Of a stretch of DNA of 64,000 bases, positions 12,960 to 23,950 are shown one piece after another. The notes under the pieces were generated by a model. The model was given only the letters and a program-made list of their open reading frames with translations. It did no database searches and was not told the DNA's origin. The number at the start of each line of letters is the position of its first letter. Positions within the stretch are counted from its first letter, which is position 1. Where the stretch lies: contig CAJQUW010011559.1 of assembly GCA_907163375.1 (NCBI GenBank), positions 62,001 to 126,000 on the forward strand. Reading direction: 5' to 3'. A program made the position numbers and the translations under genes. The stretch comes from Prostheceraeus crozeri (Eukaryota; Platyhelminthes; Polycladida; Euryleptidae).

Positions 12960-15900
12960 TGTCCTCGTTCATTCAATGGCATTATCCCATGATAATACGG
13001 CAATTTAGAGTTAAGTCATCTCATTTTGGAGTTCATATTTTCGTTTCGCGGGTGAAGTGACCTTTTCAAATTGATGACTGCGCTGAACATGCAAATAAAC
13101 ATAGGCTTGCATCTTTTCAGTAAAGATCTATAACAACATTTCAAATGAAATAATGAAATGTCAAATGTGGTCCTTGAATAAATCTGGTTCTATGAAAAAA
13201 TGTTATAGTGGCATGATGGGTACATTATGACAAGGATTTACTATTGACAATACACTATGATAAATGGTGAGAAAATGAGGTGCACGTAGTCATTGGACAA
13301 TATTCACACAGATGGCCGCAGTCCTAATAACATGAGAAAAACACCGTTGTCTTTTCATGGGACAGGTTGAACCTACGCAATTCAATGATCAGGTCACACA
13401 TATATTTGTAGATCTTTTCGAATATTGCTAGCTATCAGTAACTTCTAATCGCTTCTCTGAACTATTGTGCACAAATGCAAAATTCCGGGGACGTCCTCTA
13501 AGTGGACAGCATTCTTGTATTCGCTTTCAATATCGACATTCGAAAGAGTAAGCGTATGAATAGTGCTATGGTCTTCTAATCGACGATCGAACTTTAACAA
13601 TGATGATGACTAAAACAATTTTCCAGTTTCAATCAATGAAGCTTCTCATTTGGTCACCTAGAGGCGTTCTTCAAATTCTGTGGATTGAACAACCATTTCT
13701 CAATGTTGCGATTTGGCTGCATTATCCGATTAGGCACAAAGCCATCAACGTCGGATAGTAAATAAAATCATGCCCATTATGTAAAATGAGTGATAAATTA
13801 CGCCTGCAGATGTTTTGAAATCAGTGACATTAATCATTAAATTCCGAAGCAGCCATAACACTAATTCACAAGAATCATAAAATTTATGAATGAATGGATT
13901 CAATTTGCGGTTTCGTGTTGAAGACATTATCGTGTAAACTCGCTATTAGTGCAGCTAACCTTTTAACTTGAGTACCTGAAATTGCACTTTATAAACGCAA
14001 TCTGAAACAAGTTTTATCACTCTCAACCTTTTGAAAATGATTGCATACAGTAACAGAGCAGTGGTATATCTTGCGGGGGGAGGGCAGAGCAAATTCCTCC
14101 TTTCAAATATCTAAGTTGAGCCAAAATCTGGAAATTCGGATCAGACTCGAATTTTCATCACCCATTAGGATTTCCACTGCATTTTTTCATTTTAAATACT
14201 TATTTTCATTATCACTTTCATTTCATGATGGTAATGTATTGTGATCTTTACTTATTTTGAAAAAAGACATTTTATTATGCATGGTTCCGAGATAATGACG
14301 ACCTGGGGAATGCGTAGTGCATTTATCCTCTGCAAAATTTTAATATTTAGTAGATTTTCAGTATTTTAATTTCATTATTTTACAAATTCAACTTCATTTT
14401 GTTTACGAAATATTTTAACCTCTGCTTTCATATAAAAAAATTGAAGCAACCGACCTGCTATGACTTGAAAACCCCTTTACACAAACACTTATTCGAGATT
14501 GCATAAGCTATACGTAATACGATTCGATAACAGCATGCGATTTCCTTAAATGATGACTACTCACTGCTAATTGAAATTGTTCTCAACTTTTTAGTTCAGA
14601 GATCAAATTGGCATGTTGTTGGTGGCAGACTAACAGACCATTGATATAATTTAAGCTCATAAACGCCTCAGCTTGAAATAAATGATGTCTAGTCTTGAAG
14701 CATATATGTCTAAATTCAACAATCATCAGTCAGATAACCGCTCCAATGTCTGTCTGACCGGTATCAGGGTAATTAAGCCTTCAGTTCCAACCGGCACATA
14801 CGCTGCTTGGTGTAGGACGACTCATGGCAATGAAACTGACGTATTATAAACTCTTATGATTCACATCTCTGCCGCTGCTGTCATGACTAGATCAGATTTT
14901 AGGAGTGTTGTGATCACAGAATTAAATATTTTGTTTATCCGCGCGCGCAAATGAATCTAATTCTGTGGTTGTGATATTCGTAGGTCCGGAAGAAGTTCGC
15001 ATGCCTTTCCTGCCTCCCAATTACACTCTCGGGGTGCAGCACCACAGTCAAAAGATCCTTGTGCAAAATGTCGATTGTCACCTGAACTCTTGTGATGAAT
15101 TTTAACATAGAGACTTTAACCAAATATCTGCGGATCCAATTGACAGATGAAGCTAATGAATGCGTACTTTCATGAGCATACACCGAACTGGATATGGGAC
15201 ATGATTGCAATTATTTTAATCATCGGATCCACAGGCGTTTCCGCCGTAAGCTCCACACAACAGGTCTCCCACGGATTAGAAGAACACATCCCTCACCACC
15301 ATCGAATAAATCGCGCAGTGATGAACGATGTGAGAGTGCAACAGGTGATTGTATGATTAGAGCACTTACGCTTGAGCTGACATATTCCTAGCATCACTGT
15401 CAAATAATTGTCAAATTGTCACAAATGTTTAGGAAGAACACAATGAAACACTTTAGTATTAAAACTGCAACGCTTTACGCGTCACTTCTCAAACAGGAGT
15501 GAATGGCCGACAGATTATGGGATTCGAAAGTCTCCCAAGATCGTCACGAATTTGCAAAGATTTCAAGTTCCCAATCGGTAATATTATTTGTATATCTGTC
15601 ATGCGCTGAAAATAGTACTTGCGCATTAACTATCGCATAAGTCGTAACAAATTTGCATTCAAATAATGCTATTGATCCATTTTGACAGGTATTGTTGAGA
15701 TATACACACCTTTAACCGAAGAACAAATAAAATTATTCATGTTCTACAATACTATAGAACTCTTTTTGCCAAAAGCGGTCTTGAGGCTTCATGAGGTCAC
15801 ATTGTGCTTCATTAAAGTGTATTGGATCTTCATGAAAATGCCTCAGATTTTATTGAGGATGCCTTGGAGCTTGAGGAAGGATTTTCAGAAAAAAATTAGA

Positions 15901-17014
15901 AATTGAAATAATATGGGCGTCGAAGAATTAGAGAATGATGGATTAATGAACTCCTATTTTCGCCCAATGCAATTGAAGTTCATAAAATGTATATATTCTC
16001 GGATAATTCTAAATTCATTCATCACCAAGACTGTCACTTGTCACAAAAACTTGAAGAAATACAGGTAAATCCGAACACATGTACCTATGCATGCATAATA
16101 CAAAGGCATATATCTTGAATTTTAGGGAAAATTCTTCTATCTAAAAACATCTTCATTACTGCCTGAGACATTCTGGTTATCAATCTTGTCTCAGACAAAT
16201 TAATCGATCTGCTAATTGTCAAACATGTGTCAGACAGATGACTAAAAGTATCGAAAAAGCAGGAACGACGGGAACTTAACGGCTTCTTGGGTTATGACCT
16301 ATCAGTTTTCTATCCATATCCTATCAACGAAGTCAGGGAATTTCGTATTCTTGATTCCTTCGACGCAATATTTGAATTCCAGTGAGTAATTCGTTTATAT
16401 GGCATAACTTTCAAAAAGAAATCCATCATGTTAAGAGTGAAAACATTAATGCCACTATTAAATGTGTATTTCTTGCGAAGTGTTATGAATGACACGATTA
16501 ATATCAATTATTGTATTGCAATCTTGCATCGACAGGTGATGGAAATAATCAACTTTATAAATAATCATCAAACTTTATTCCACCCCGTTATTGTTAGTAA
16601 TGATGAGAATAATATGGTCACGTGAGCACTTTGCAGAGTTACAGATAAAGATAAAGTGCATAACAAACGCTGATAAATGTGCCAATTCTTGAGAAAGATA
16701 GTTTATTATACATGTACACGCGAACAGTCAACAAAAGTGCTCATGAAATGAAAGACACAAAAACTGATTTCATAACTAAGTGAGGAAAGGCATGTACACT
16801 ATATAATAACAGCTAACGAGTAAAAAAGCCTTTCTGAAATTGAAAGGAGTTTCAGAATTATATGCAAATATACATCAAAATACTTGATCCAATACTTTAC
16901 TACTTCATTATAGCTTTGTGCTTATTAAATACTATTCTCAATAGAGTGCAGCTGATGTTACAAAGCTAATTGTCAGACACAAATTACATGCTATGTTTTA
17001 TATATTGTTCACAG
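12960..17014. other. No recognised gene
   Basis: A clean acceptor near 13627 on the plus strand opens 43 codons ending at TAG with AATAAA close behind, which is suggestive only. A minus-strand frame at 14935-15210 ends in GCGCGCGC. A short hairpin with CTGAGACA arms lies near 16165. Nothing else was supported. Confidence 0.45.
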
Positions 17015-17170
17015 GATGAAGTCGGTTTCCAAAACGACGCTTCAGAGGGCTTGCATTTGAATCTTCGTCATATAAATGGGGAGGGAAGGGGAGGTGCGTG
17101 GAAGGATATTATCACCAATCGTTTTGCTTTATTAACATCAGAATTAGGTCGGTTGTTTATTTTCAATTAA
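17015..17170 (+). CDS. Candidate exon, product unknown
   Basis: A strong acceptor (pyrimidine-rich run ending TTGTTCACAG at 17014) opens in phase 0 into 51 codons beginning DEVGFQNDASEGLHLNLRHI, ending at TAA 17168-17170. A possible donor GTGCGT at 17094 would make it a 79-base internal exon instead. Residue composition is protein-like and GC is higher than the flanks. Not recognised; upstream and downstream exons were not identified. Confidence 0.35.
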   Translation, partial: DEVGFQNDASEGLHLNLRHINGEGRGGAWKDIITNRFALLTSELGRLFIFN

Positions 17171-18172
17171 TTAGCGACCACCCTGCACCCCCACAACATA
17201 GGGAGACCAACATAATAGATCATTCGTTTTTGATCAAATAAAGCTTTTAAACGCATTTTGGCGTCAAATGCAATGCAAACAATGTAAATTCACTGTAAAA
17301 CAAACTCAAAGATATTGCATGATTCGAAAGAATGCTGATTTACTTGGAGCCGAAGCTGTCAGTAGGACCCCGGTTACAGGCCCCACAAACAATGCTGCAG
17401 CTGTACATATACAAATTAATTTATTTGAGAAATAAAGTGCGAATATAACAGGATGAAAAACAGACAATCTCTGCATCTATAAGACATCTGGACATCTAAG
17501 TCCAGTCGCACATAAAACAGCTCACTAATGTACATCTGATGCGGGAAGACAATCGTACTCGAGCTGTACGTTGCAAAGATCAGTCATAAAAAGGAAAAAC
17601 TTCAACTTTAATTGTAATGAGAAACGGATGTAATACATGCAACGCTCTTATACACATCCAGAAACAACATGGAGTATAGGTTTCAAGTCTATAAAGAAAG
17701 CATCAAAGCAGTCAGTCTAGACCCCGTCTCCTATCATACGAAACCATTTGTTTCGATTGAGGACGCCCAATTTGCTCGATGTGACGAAAACAGCATTATC
17801 ACTGAGTGAAACGCTTTTCTATTTAGTAGCTCTGGCTGTTTTCGCACCAAACTGTTTTCCCTCATATTCTAAAATTCCTCTCAATTTTTTTGAGATTTTT
17901 TGAAAATTTTTCTCAAATTCTTTCAAACTGAAACATGCGAAAATTTGAAATCTACTCGATAAAATTTCTATGACTGCATATAATGGACAGTAATACATAG
18001 GTGGATCAAAGTTAATATCAATCAGAGATTAAATGCAGTAAAAGAGGATCGTCAAAAATGATTTCTGATGCCCACAAATATAAGCATCGTGGTCATATGT
18101 CCTTGATCGTGTTTTTAGCCTAATCGTAGGCTTATTCTTCTTCGTTCATGAACTTCAAAATCACTTTCTTTT

Positions 18173-18406
18173 ATGATCACCTCTATTTTGTCGGAAATTG
18201 CAGCTGCATCCGGACGGTCTATCTATCTCCTGTATTGCTTTTTGTGCTCTGTCCTTCTCATTTTAGTAGGTACGAGCTATTTAAGGGATCCCCACATTGT
18301 TCTAGCTGCAGTCGTTGCAATGATGTATTTTGTATGCAATACCTTATTTCTTGGACGTACAAAATCTTTTGTATACGAAGTCTTTCAACTTTTATTTGAG
18401 TTTTGA
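18173..18406 (+). CDS. Small hydrophobic open frame, possible membrane segment
   Basis: An ATG-started frame of 77 codons encodes two hydrophobic stretches, roughly residues 17-34 (SIYLLYCFLCSVLLILVG) and 43-60 (VLAAVVAMMYFVCNTLFL), separated by a short polar turn. That would fit two membrane helices. A moderate acceptor (GGAAATTGCAG) lies inside the frame, so this could be an exon. The family is not recognised, and AT-rich DNA readily yields hydrophobic frames by chance. Confidence 0.25.
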   Translation: MITSILSEIAAASGRSIYLLYCFLCSVLLILVGTSYLRDPHIVLAAVVAMMYFVCNTLFLGRTKSFVYEVFQLLFEF

Positions 18407-18850
18407 AAGCAACATTCGCATGGGTATTATTTGGCTCATTCTACATATAATCCAAAACCCTTGGACTCTTCGTGATCACGCTATCGGGTTTTCTATCGTT
18501 TGAGAATTTTCTTCGACAACATTGCTTGAGTATAGAGGTACTTGTTTGCGATCAGAGCCTTTATTGGAAAAGCGTCATTCTAAAGAGAAATCACGTTGAT
18601 CATTTAGTCAAGAACAGTTCAAGACAGTGGAAGCGTTATAATTTCTACGATCTTTTACTGATTGGCTATGAATAATTGACAAGCCACTATACAGAGTAAT
18701 ACACTGACGAGCTATTAATGCGTGTCATCCAGCTGCTTTGGATCTTTTTACTTCAAATCTGAGCTGTTTCCATGCCTAACAGATGAAACCTTGCCTTCAC
18801 AGCACGCGGTTGTAAAACGTAAGGAAAACGCATTGAACAATACGAGAGAA

Positions 18851-19129
18851 ATGAATCAATGATGTGAAAAATATCAGTTTTCTCTCCCGAGTAAGTTAAT
18901 GCCACTAAATAATTACGAATAAAAAATATATACACAGCCGACGTTTCGGGTCCAGACCCTTTCTCAAGGCAAGGCAGCAATAAAAGCTTCTTGTTTATAT
19001 TGCTGCCTTGCCTTGAGAAAGGGTCTGGAGCCGAAATGTCGGCTGTGTACATATTTTTTATTCGTAATTATTTAGTGGCATTAAATTACTCGGGAGAGAA
19101 AACCGATATTTTTCACATCATTGATTCAT
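18851..19129. mobile_element. Large hairpin of two head-to-head hammerhead-like ends
   Basis: Arms 18851-18983 and 18998-19129 are near-perfect inverted copies with a loop of about 14 bases. Each arm carries, reading outward, a series starting CCTTGAGAAAGGGTCTGG and continuing through a stem II of GGGUC/GACCC, GAAAC, GUC and GGC (right arm 19011-19041). The CUGANGA box is degenerate (CUUGAGA). In the right arm stem II and GAAAC each carry a substitution. The motif order matches hammerhead motifs known from Penelope-like elements, whose copies can lie head to head. No protein is encoded. Confidence 0.55.
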
Positions 19130-19431
19130 TATGGTCCTCCCGCCTTCAGCCATCTCTTATATAATACGGGTGAAAGTAAGGCAATCGGTAGTTTCAGGCT
19201 CTCTTGAGTTTAAGTGCTACCATTCCTAATGTGAATTACGGGTGGATTATCACTCGCCAGGCTTCAATGTAACTTGCAGAGAAAATGCATAAATATGAAC
19301 AACTGACGTCTATTTGTCAAAATCCGTTTCCTATGGAGATGGAGATTAACCAAGAACAATAAAGGTGTCTCCCTCAGTAATTAACGCTGTTGACTTGAAG
19401 GCACGCAAAAAGTCAAAATGTGCAAAGAACT

Positions 19432-19707
19432 ATGATGACACTTGGTTCAATTACATTTTCATTATTTTTTTTTGTTGTCATAATAGTACATTGCAAGCGG
19501 AAGCGCGTCCACTTCCGCTTTCACAATACTAGAGCAATCGGATTGGCTGTACGCACATCAACCAATGATAGGCTTCTTTTCGTTACATCAAGCAAATTGG
19601 ATGCCCCAATCAAAATTGATAGCATCAACAACATCCAACCATCTCTCATACATGAATTCGCTCCTACATATCTGGTTCATGAACTTTATACATCTTCTTC
19701 ACAATAA
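19432..19707 (+). CDS. Small open frame with N-terminal hydrophobic segment
   Basis: The frame runs from a double ATG through 91 codons to TAA. Residues about 6-19 are hydrophobic (SITFSLFFFVVIIV) and are followed by a basic CKRKR cluster. This is the pattern of a signal anchor or single-pass membrane protein with the basic side in the cytosol. The rest is polar and not recognised. A seven-base inverted repeat (GCGGAAG/CTTCCGC) lies within it. It could be a chance frame; there is no supporting splice or promoter evidence. Confidence 0.25.
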   Translation: MMTLGSITFSLFFFVVIIVHCKRKRVHFRFHNTRAIGLAVRTSTNDRLLFVTSSKLDAPIKIDSINNIQPSLIHEFAPTYLVHELYTSSSQ

Positions 19708-20833
19708 CAAGCGAATGCCAATACAGGGTCGCTTGTATGCGGTTGGATTAGCACACAAGAAGTGAGCATGCAACGTTCATGAAATGAAAACTGACAGAAA
19801 TGACACTCAAGGGATTAATGAAAAACTACGCAACGATGGGAAGTTTGGATAGTGGAATAAAAGTATAGATATGAAACTTACGTTGGTTTCGATCTCCTGT
19901 TGCGTGTAGAAAAGAAGTTACAGTAATATCCGACAGGAAAACTGGGTGGAACATAATAACCTCATAACCTTTACATTAACACTGAGAACGAGGTCTCAAC
20001 GATGTTGATGGAAAAACGAGAATGACACAGGTCGTATTTCCATCATTTACAAAGAAATGATGAGAAGGCATTCCAGTGTAATAAGTATAGGGAAAACTAG
20101 TTGCAGATTTGGTTATAGCGAGATTCAAGAAGTGATGAGAAAAGTAATCATTTTTGCAGTACATATTCTTCTCACGTGTAACTGCTGCTTGTGTTGCAAA
20201 ATAGAAAAATAAGTAAAGGCGAATGAGTAAAAATGAAAAAGTGATCCGAATGCGTAAGTTAAGTGGAAGTATTTCAGCAGTTCACACTGATTTCATGAGT
20301 GACTAAGAATGACTGATAATGATTTATAAACAAAATATTATTCTATTACACTCATTGAACACAAAAAGTCATTCAATGAAATTTGTTCTGTTATAACTGG
20401 ACTCAACTGGACTATCGAAATAGGAATATAATACGTCAAGGTAAGAGAAAGGGAAGGGATTATTGTTCACACTTCCTGTGAGCAGTCAGTTGATAAAGCT
20501 CAACGGCTTGGCTGATCTTTGCTTCTGAAATATATTGAGAACTCCAAGAATAGATCTAAAAGGCCGGTCCATGCCGTCAAAAACCAAGCCGGTTCCAGCC
20601 CTGTCAATAATTGCTCTTGAAGTGAACTCAGTGGTTTTCATCATTGACTGGTATTAATAATGAATAAAACGAGATAAATGATAGATCAAATTTGTCATGC
20701 AAAAGATGCATGTGGGGCTGGTTGGACTTGTGACACCCCGGTTATCTAGACCATCTCAGCTATGACCGCTTACATGCGACCAATGTCAAATGGCTGCATA
20801 AGTAGTTGTGTTTCCCGATTTCAAATCATAGAC

Positions 20834-21160
20834 TGAGATATTTCATACTTGAGTTGATGCTAAAAACAGCTTTCGTCTCTCCTTGAAATTTATTGACCAG
20901 ATTAAAATAGTTAATTAAAAGATATGTACAACCCCTACGCGTTTCGAGCATTCGCTCTTCCTCAGGGGGTAATTCGCTGGTTTTAGCGAATTACCCCCTG
21001 AGGAAGAGCGAACGCTCGAAACGCGTAGGGGTTGTACATATCTTTTAATTAACTATTTTAATCTGGTCAATAAATTTCAAGGAGAGACGAAAGCTGTTTT
21101 TAGCATCAACTCAAGTATGAAGAACCTCCTGTTGGCGGCCATCCTGTATGAGATATTTCA
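20834..21160. mobile_element. Near-perfect 137-bp-arm hairpin with hammerhead motifs and 12-bp flanking repeat
   Basis: Arms 20842-20978 and 20985-21121 match at all but one position around a six-base loop. The direct repeat TGAGATATTTCA flanks the unit (20834-20845 and 21149-21160), as expected for a retrotransposition target duplication. The right arm reads ACCCC, CUGAGGA (20998-21004), an extra A, stem II GAGCG/CGCUC, GAAAC, GCGUA and GGGGU. That gives a closed stem I, a two-base-pair stem III and a cleavage site after A21027. The left arm carries the same motif on the minus strand. Only the extra A departs from the hammerhead consensus. Probably a non-autonomous Penelope-like or hammerhead retroelement. 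Confidence 0.6.
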
Positions 21161-21798
21161 ACCATTTTCTGATTTCAATCAATTGTGACAACCCCTTGAC
21201 AAATAGTTGCCAATCCTTTCATGCGGATTTTGTAACGGATTATTTAGAACATTAAAGAACAGCTAGAAAGTAACCATGAGACATTGAATAAGATGTCAGA
21301 GACTGATTAGATATCCATCACAACATTGTTGGCAATGCTCTCAGATTCGTACAATAATGGCTTGATAGTTGACCTATTTTCCAGACACAATTCTTAGAAA
21401 AAATACATTTCATGAATAAGCTACTGTTTGAACATCCAATAACTCTCGGTGTGATCAAAGACCAAAATATCAAGTTTTGCGTGACTTGAGAAATTCATCC
21501 AGTTGTCCATAAATTAGATGAAAGTGTTGGCCGCATCAGATTTATCCAGTTTTTGGGGGGATAAATCGTTTTCGTGCACTGTCTCCTTTATCAGACGTAC
21601 AATTTCTTATGTTCTTATCAAATTCTGCAGTAGATATGGCTTGTATAGCTTGCGGCAGATATCCTGTATTTTTTAAATGAACTGTTACAATGAAAACATC
21701 AAATGAAGATTTGATATCTCAATTCAATTGATGGTCAGGAACAGAAGGCTGTTACTAATGGTCATGGTGAAAAAATTCACGTTCTCTCCCTCATATTT

Positions 21799-22129
21799 AT
21801 TGACAGATGGTAAGTTAAAATAAGTATAGGCAATAAAATGCCAACGCTTTGTGCCACTGACACTTCGATGGGCCGACTTCTGTACAACAGCATTTGATGA
21901 CTCACATTGAATATGGAAGCAAAGAAACAGAGTTCAAGTATACTTCGTAGTTGGAAACTTGGGAGCTCGTAACTTCTAACTACGCAGCACTTGAACTCTG
22001 TTTCTTTGCTTCCATATTCAATGTGAGTCATCAAATGCTGTTGTACAGAAGTCGGCCCATCGAAGTGTCAGTGGCACAAAGCGTTGGCATTTTATTGCTT
22101 ATACTTATTTTAACTTACCATCTGTCAAT
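21799..22129. repeat. Large palindrome without ribozyme motif
   Basis: Arms at about 21799-21957 and 21974-22129 are nearly identical inverted copies, so the same peptide (LCFFASIFNVSHQMLLYRSR) is open on both strands. The centre is a slightly bulged stem (CGTAGTTGGAA against TTCTAACTACG) with a short loop containing GAGCTC. No hammerhead box, transposase or target duplication was found. A transcript would form a long double-stranded RNA. It could be a recent inverted duplication or a foldback transposon. Confidence 0.7.
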
Positions 22130-22200
22130 AGATATCTCCATTGTACATGCTCGATATGGTCGAGGGCTTGAACAATGCCGACATGGTCACAATCTGTGAA

Positions 22201-22312
22201 AGGCCGTGATAGTTTCACTTCAGATGTCCTGCCAACTTTTAATGATAATGCCAGGGTGTGACCACATGACCAAAAGATCGCAAAGCCAAGAACCTAGGCA
22301 CCATGCTGCGGA
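22201..22312 (-). mobile_element. tRNA-derived SINE, family A, diverged copy
   Basis: The minus strand begins GATCTCCGCAGCATGGTGCC and continues TTGGCTTTGCGATCTTTTGG, then a GGACATCTG block. It aligns by eye with the copies at 57.3 and 62.0 kb, which share GTCTCCGTGGCAC...GGTTA and GATCTTTTGGTC. The first part is a degenerate tRNA with A-box-like and B-box-like regions for RNA polymerase III. This is the most diverged of the three. Confidence 0.5.
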
Positions 22313-23397
22313 GATCATATGATAAGCTATGAGGATAAGATGAGGGCATCAGATGAGAGAAATTGGTGTCTTGTTCATGAATTTACAAATATCATTTGGA
22401 TTTTTCCAACAATTCAAAATTGAACAGCTTTAACCATTTGCAACATATTTGGCAAAAGCTTGAATATGCACTCAGTACGCTCTCCTGTTGACGAAGTAAT
22501 CATGAGGAAGCACATGCCTATGAGCTCATGTATTTGATGTGGCTAGTGACTATTCGGAGCCAACCTCCTTGAATATAGGGACAAGAGAAAATTCTTAGAA
22601 AAACCGAATAATTCGATTCTTGGCGAAAACTCGGGTATTCATCCTTTGTCAAACCAATCCAAAGGATGAACACAAGAAACGTCACTATGAATAGGGATGT
22701 TCGGTTTCAAAAAGAATTTGCTGATGCACTTTCAAGGAAGTTGACTCCCAGTAGACACTAACTGCCACAATTCAAAGTGAACAAATTCTCGCCTGCCTGC
22801 GGAAATTCTATGTGATTGATGTATAAAATCTTCGATGGGGACGATAAAGCAGTTCGGATCAAATCCTCTTCAAACCTGCCTTCAGACATAATGAATTAAT
22901 TACAACATTTTAAATAAGCACTTCATTTTTGAATATTGGTACGAGCGAACCCCTCATAGCTGAATGATTTGCTCTTGTAGAAAAGAAGATTGCATATATG
23001 GCTTAGGCCTCATTCACATTGGCATGTAGACATATCAGGGTCTATAATTCATGTATAGTTTACCAGTGAAGATCTGTATGCACGACAAATACATTACAGC
23101 ACGGATGTACTATCAGTTATCAACATCACATGCGAAGTATATATTTGTGCCCACCAGCTAGCAGTATGTGGTGTCACAAGGACCGTGTGTTGGATAATCC
23201 TGTGCATAACCATATGCAACTAACTGAGGAAAACTGTGCTTGTGTGAATGAGACCTTCAGCTGCAAATTAAGATGACAATTCAGTTGCAAATCAATGACA
23301 AAGGAGATTGAGGTGCAAAATACTTGTTTCGATCGAATCATTTCAATCTAAATTCAACAAAAATTCTCGCACACAAAAATGGCAAGTTTGAATGATA
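22313..23397. other. No recognised gene
   Basis: No gene, RNA or repeat family could be supported. Confidence 0.45.
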
Positions 23398-23718
23398 GGA
23401 ACACGTGTCCGTAAAAATGTTTGAACAATAGTAACACACATCAGTAGGAAACGATGGAACAATAGGAACACGCATCGGTTGGAAACAATGGAACAATAGA
23501 AACGTGTTCGTAGGAAACGATGAAACAATAGAAATACGCGTCCGCAGGTAACGTTGGAACAATAGAATCACGCATCGGTAGGAAACGAGGGAACAATAGG
23601 AGAACGCGTCCGCAGGAAGCGTTGAAACAATAGGAATGCGCATCCGAAGAAAGCGCTGGGACAATAGGAATTGTGTCCATAACGTTGGAAGAATAGGAAC
23701 AGGTGTCCGTAGGTCCTT
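23398..23718. repeat. 34-bp minisatellite, about 9.5 units
   Basis: Successive units of 33, 34, 34, 32, 34, 34, 34, 34 and 29 bases, then a partial one, each end in a variant of GGAACAATA. They contain an ACGCATCGG or ACGCGTCCG type core followed by AGGAAACG. The two core types partly alternate in the middle, suggesting a 68-bp higher-order unit. The repeat keeps a 144-codon minus-strand frame open over 23338-23772, but units of 32-34 bases make this a by-product rather than a protein gene. Confidence 0.9.
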
Positions 23719-23825
23719 GGGCATCTTAACATTCCAATACTTACCATTACATGTACAGACTGAAATAATCATTACATCCTAGTCCAAATGAATAACACAA
23801 AACAGAACAAGTGGCTACGGAAAAC

Positions 23826-23950
23826 GCCTAGCTGCTGAAATACATTTTGTCTAAATTTTCCATAATGTGACGGCCTGTTCACAGAGAAAATATTCAATGA
23901 ATAGGTCGTCATATCGGCGAAAATTTAGACAAAATTATAATTTAGCAGGA
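23826..23950. repeat. Imperfect inverted repeat, about 50-base arms
   Basis: CTGCTGAAATACATTTTGTC and about 35 further bases are matched in inverted orientation at the right end (TTTTGTCTAAATTTTCG on the complement, then TGACGACCTATTCA). The central loop holds AATATTCAATGAATA. It resembles a small foldback MITE. There is no coding potential. Confidence 0.45.

Noticed and set aside
19882-19896. 15-base microexon on the minus strand between a pyrimidine-rich acceptor and a perfect GTAAGT donor.
   Set aside because: Five codons carry no coding evidence; pairs of splice-like sites this close are expected by chance.
21777-22199. 85- and 82-codon frames on opposite strands with the same peptide.
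   Set aside because: They are the two arms of the palindrome, so the shared peptide reflects the inverted repeat and not a gene.
23338-23772. 144-codon minus-strand frame as a repeat protein.
   Set aside because: It lies entirely on the minisatellite, whose unit lengths of 29-34 are not a constant multiple of three.
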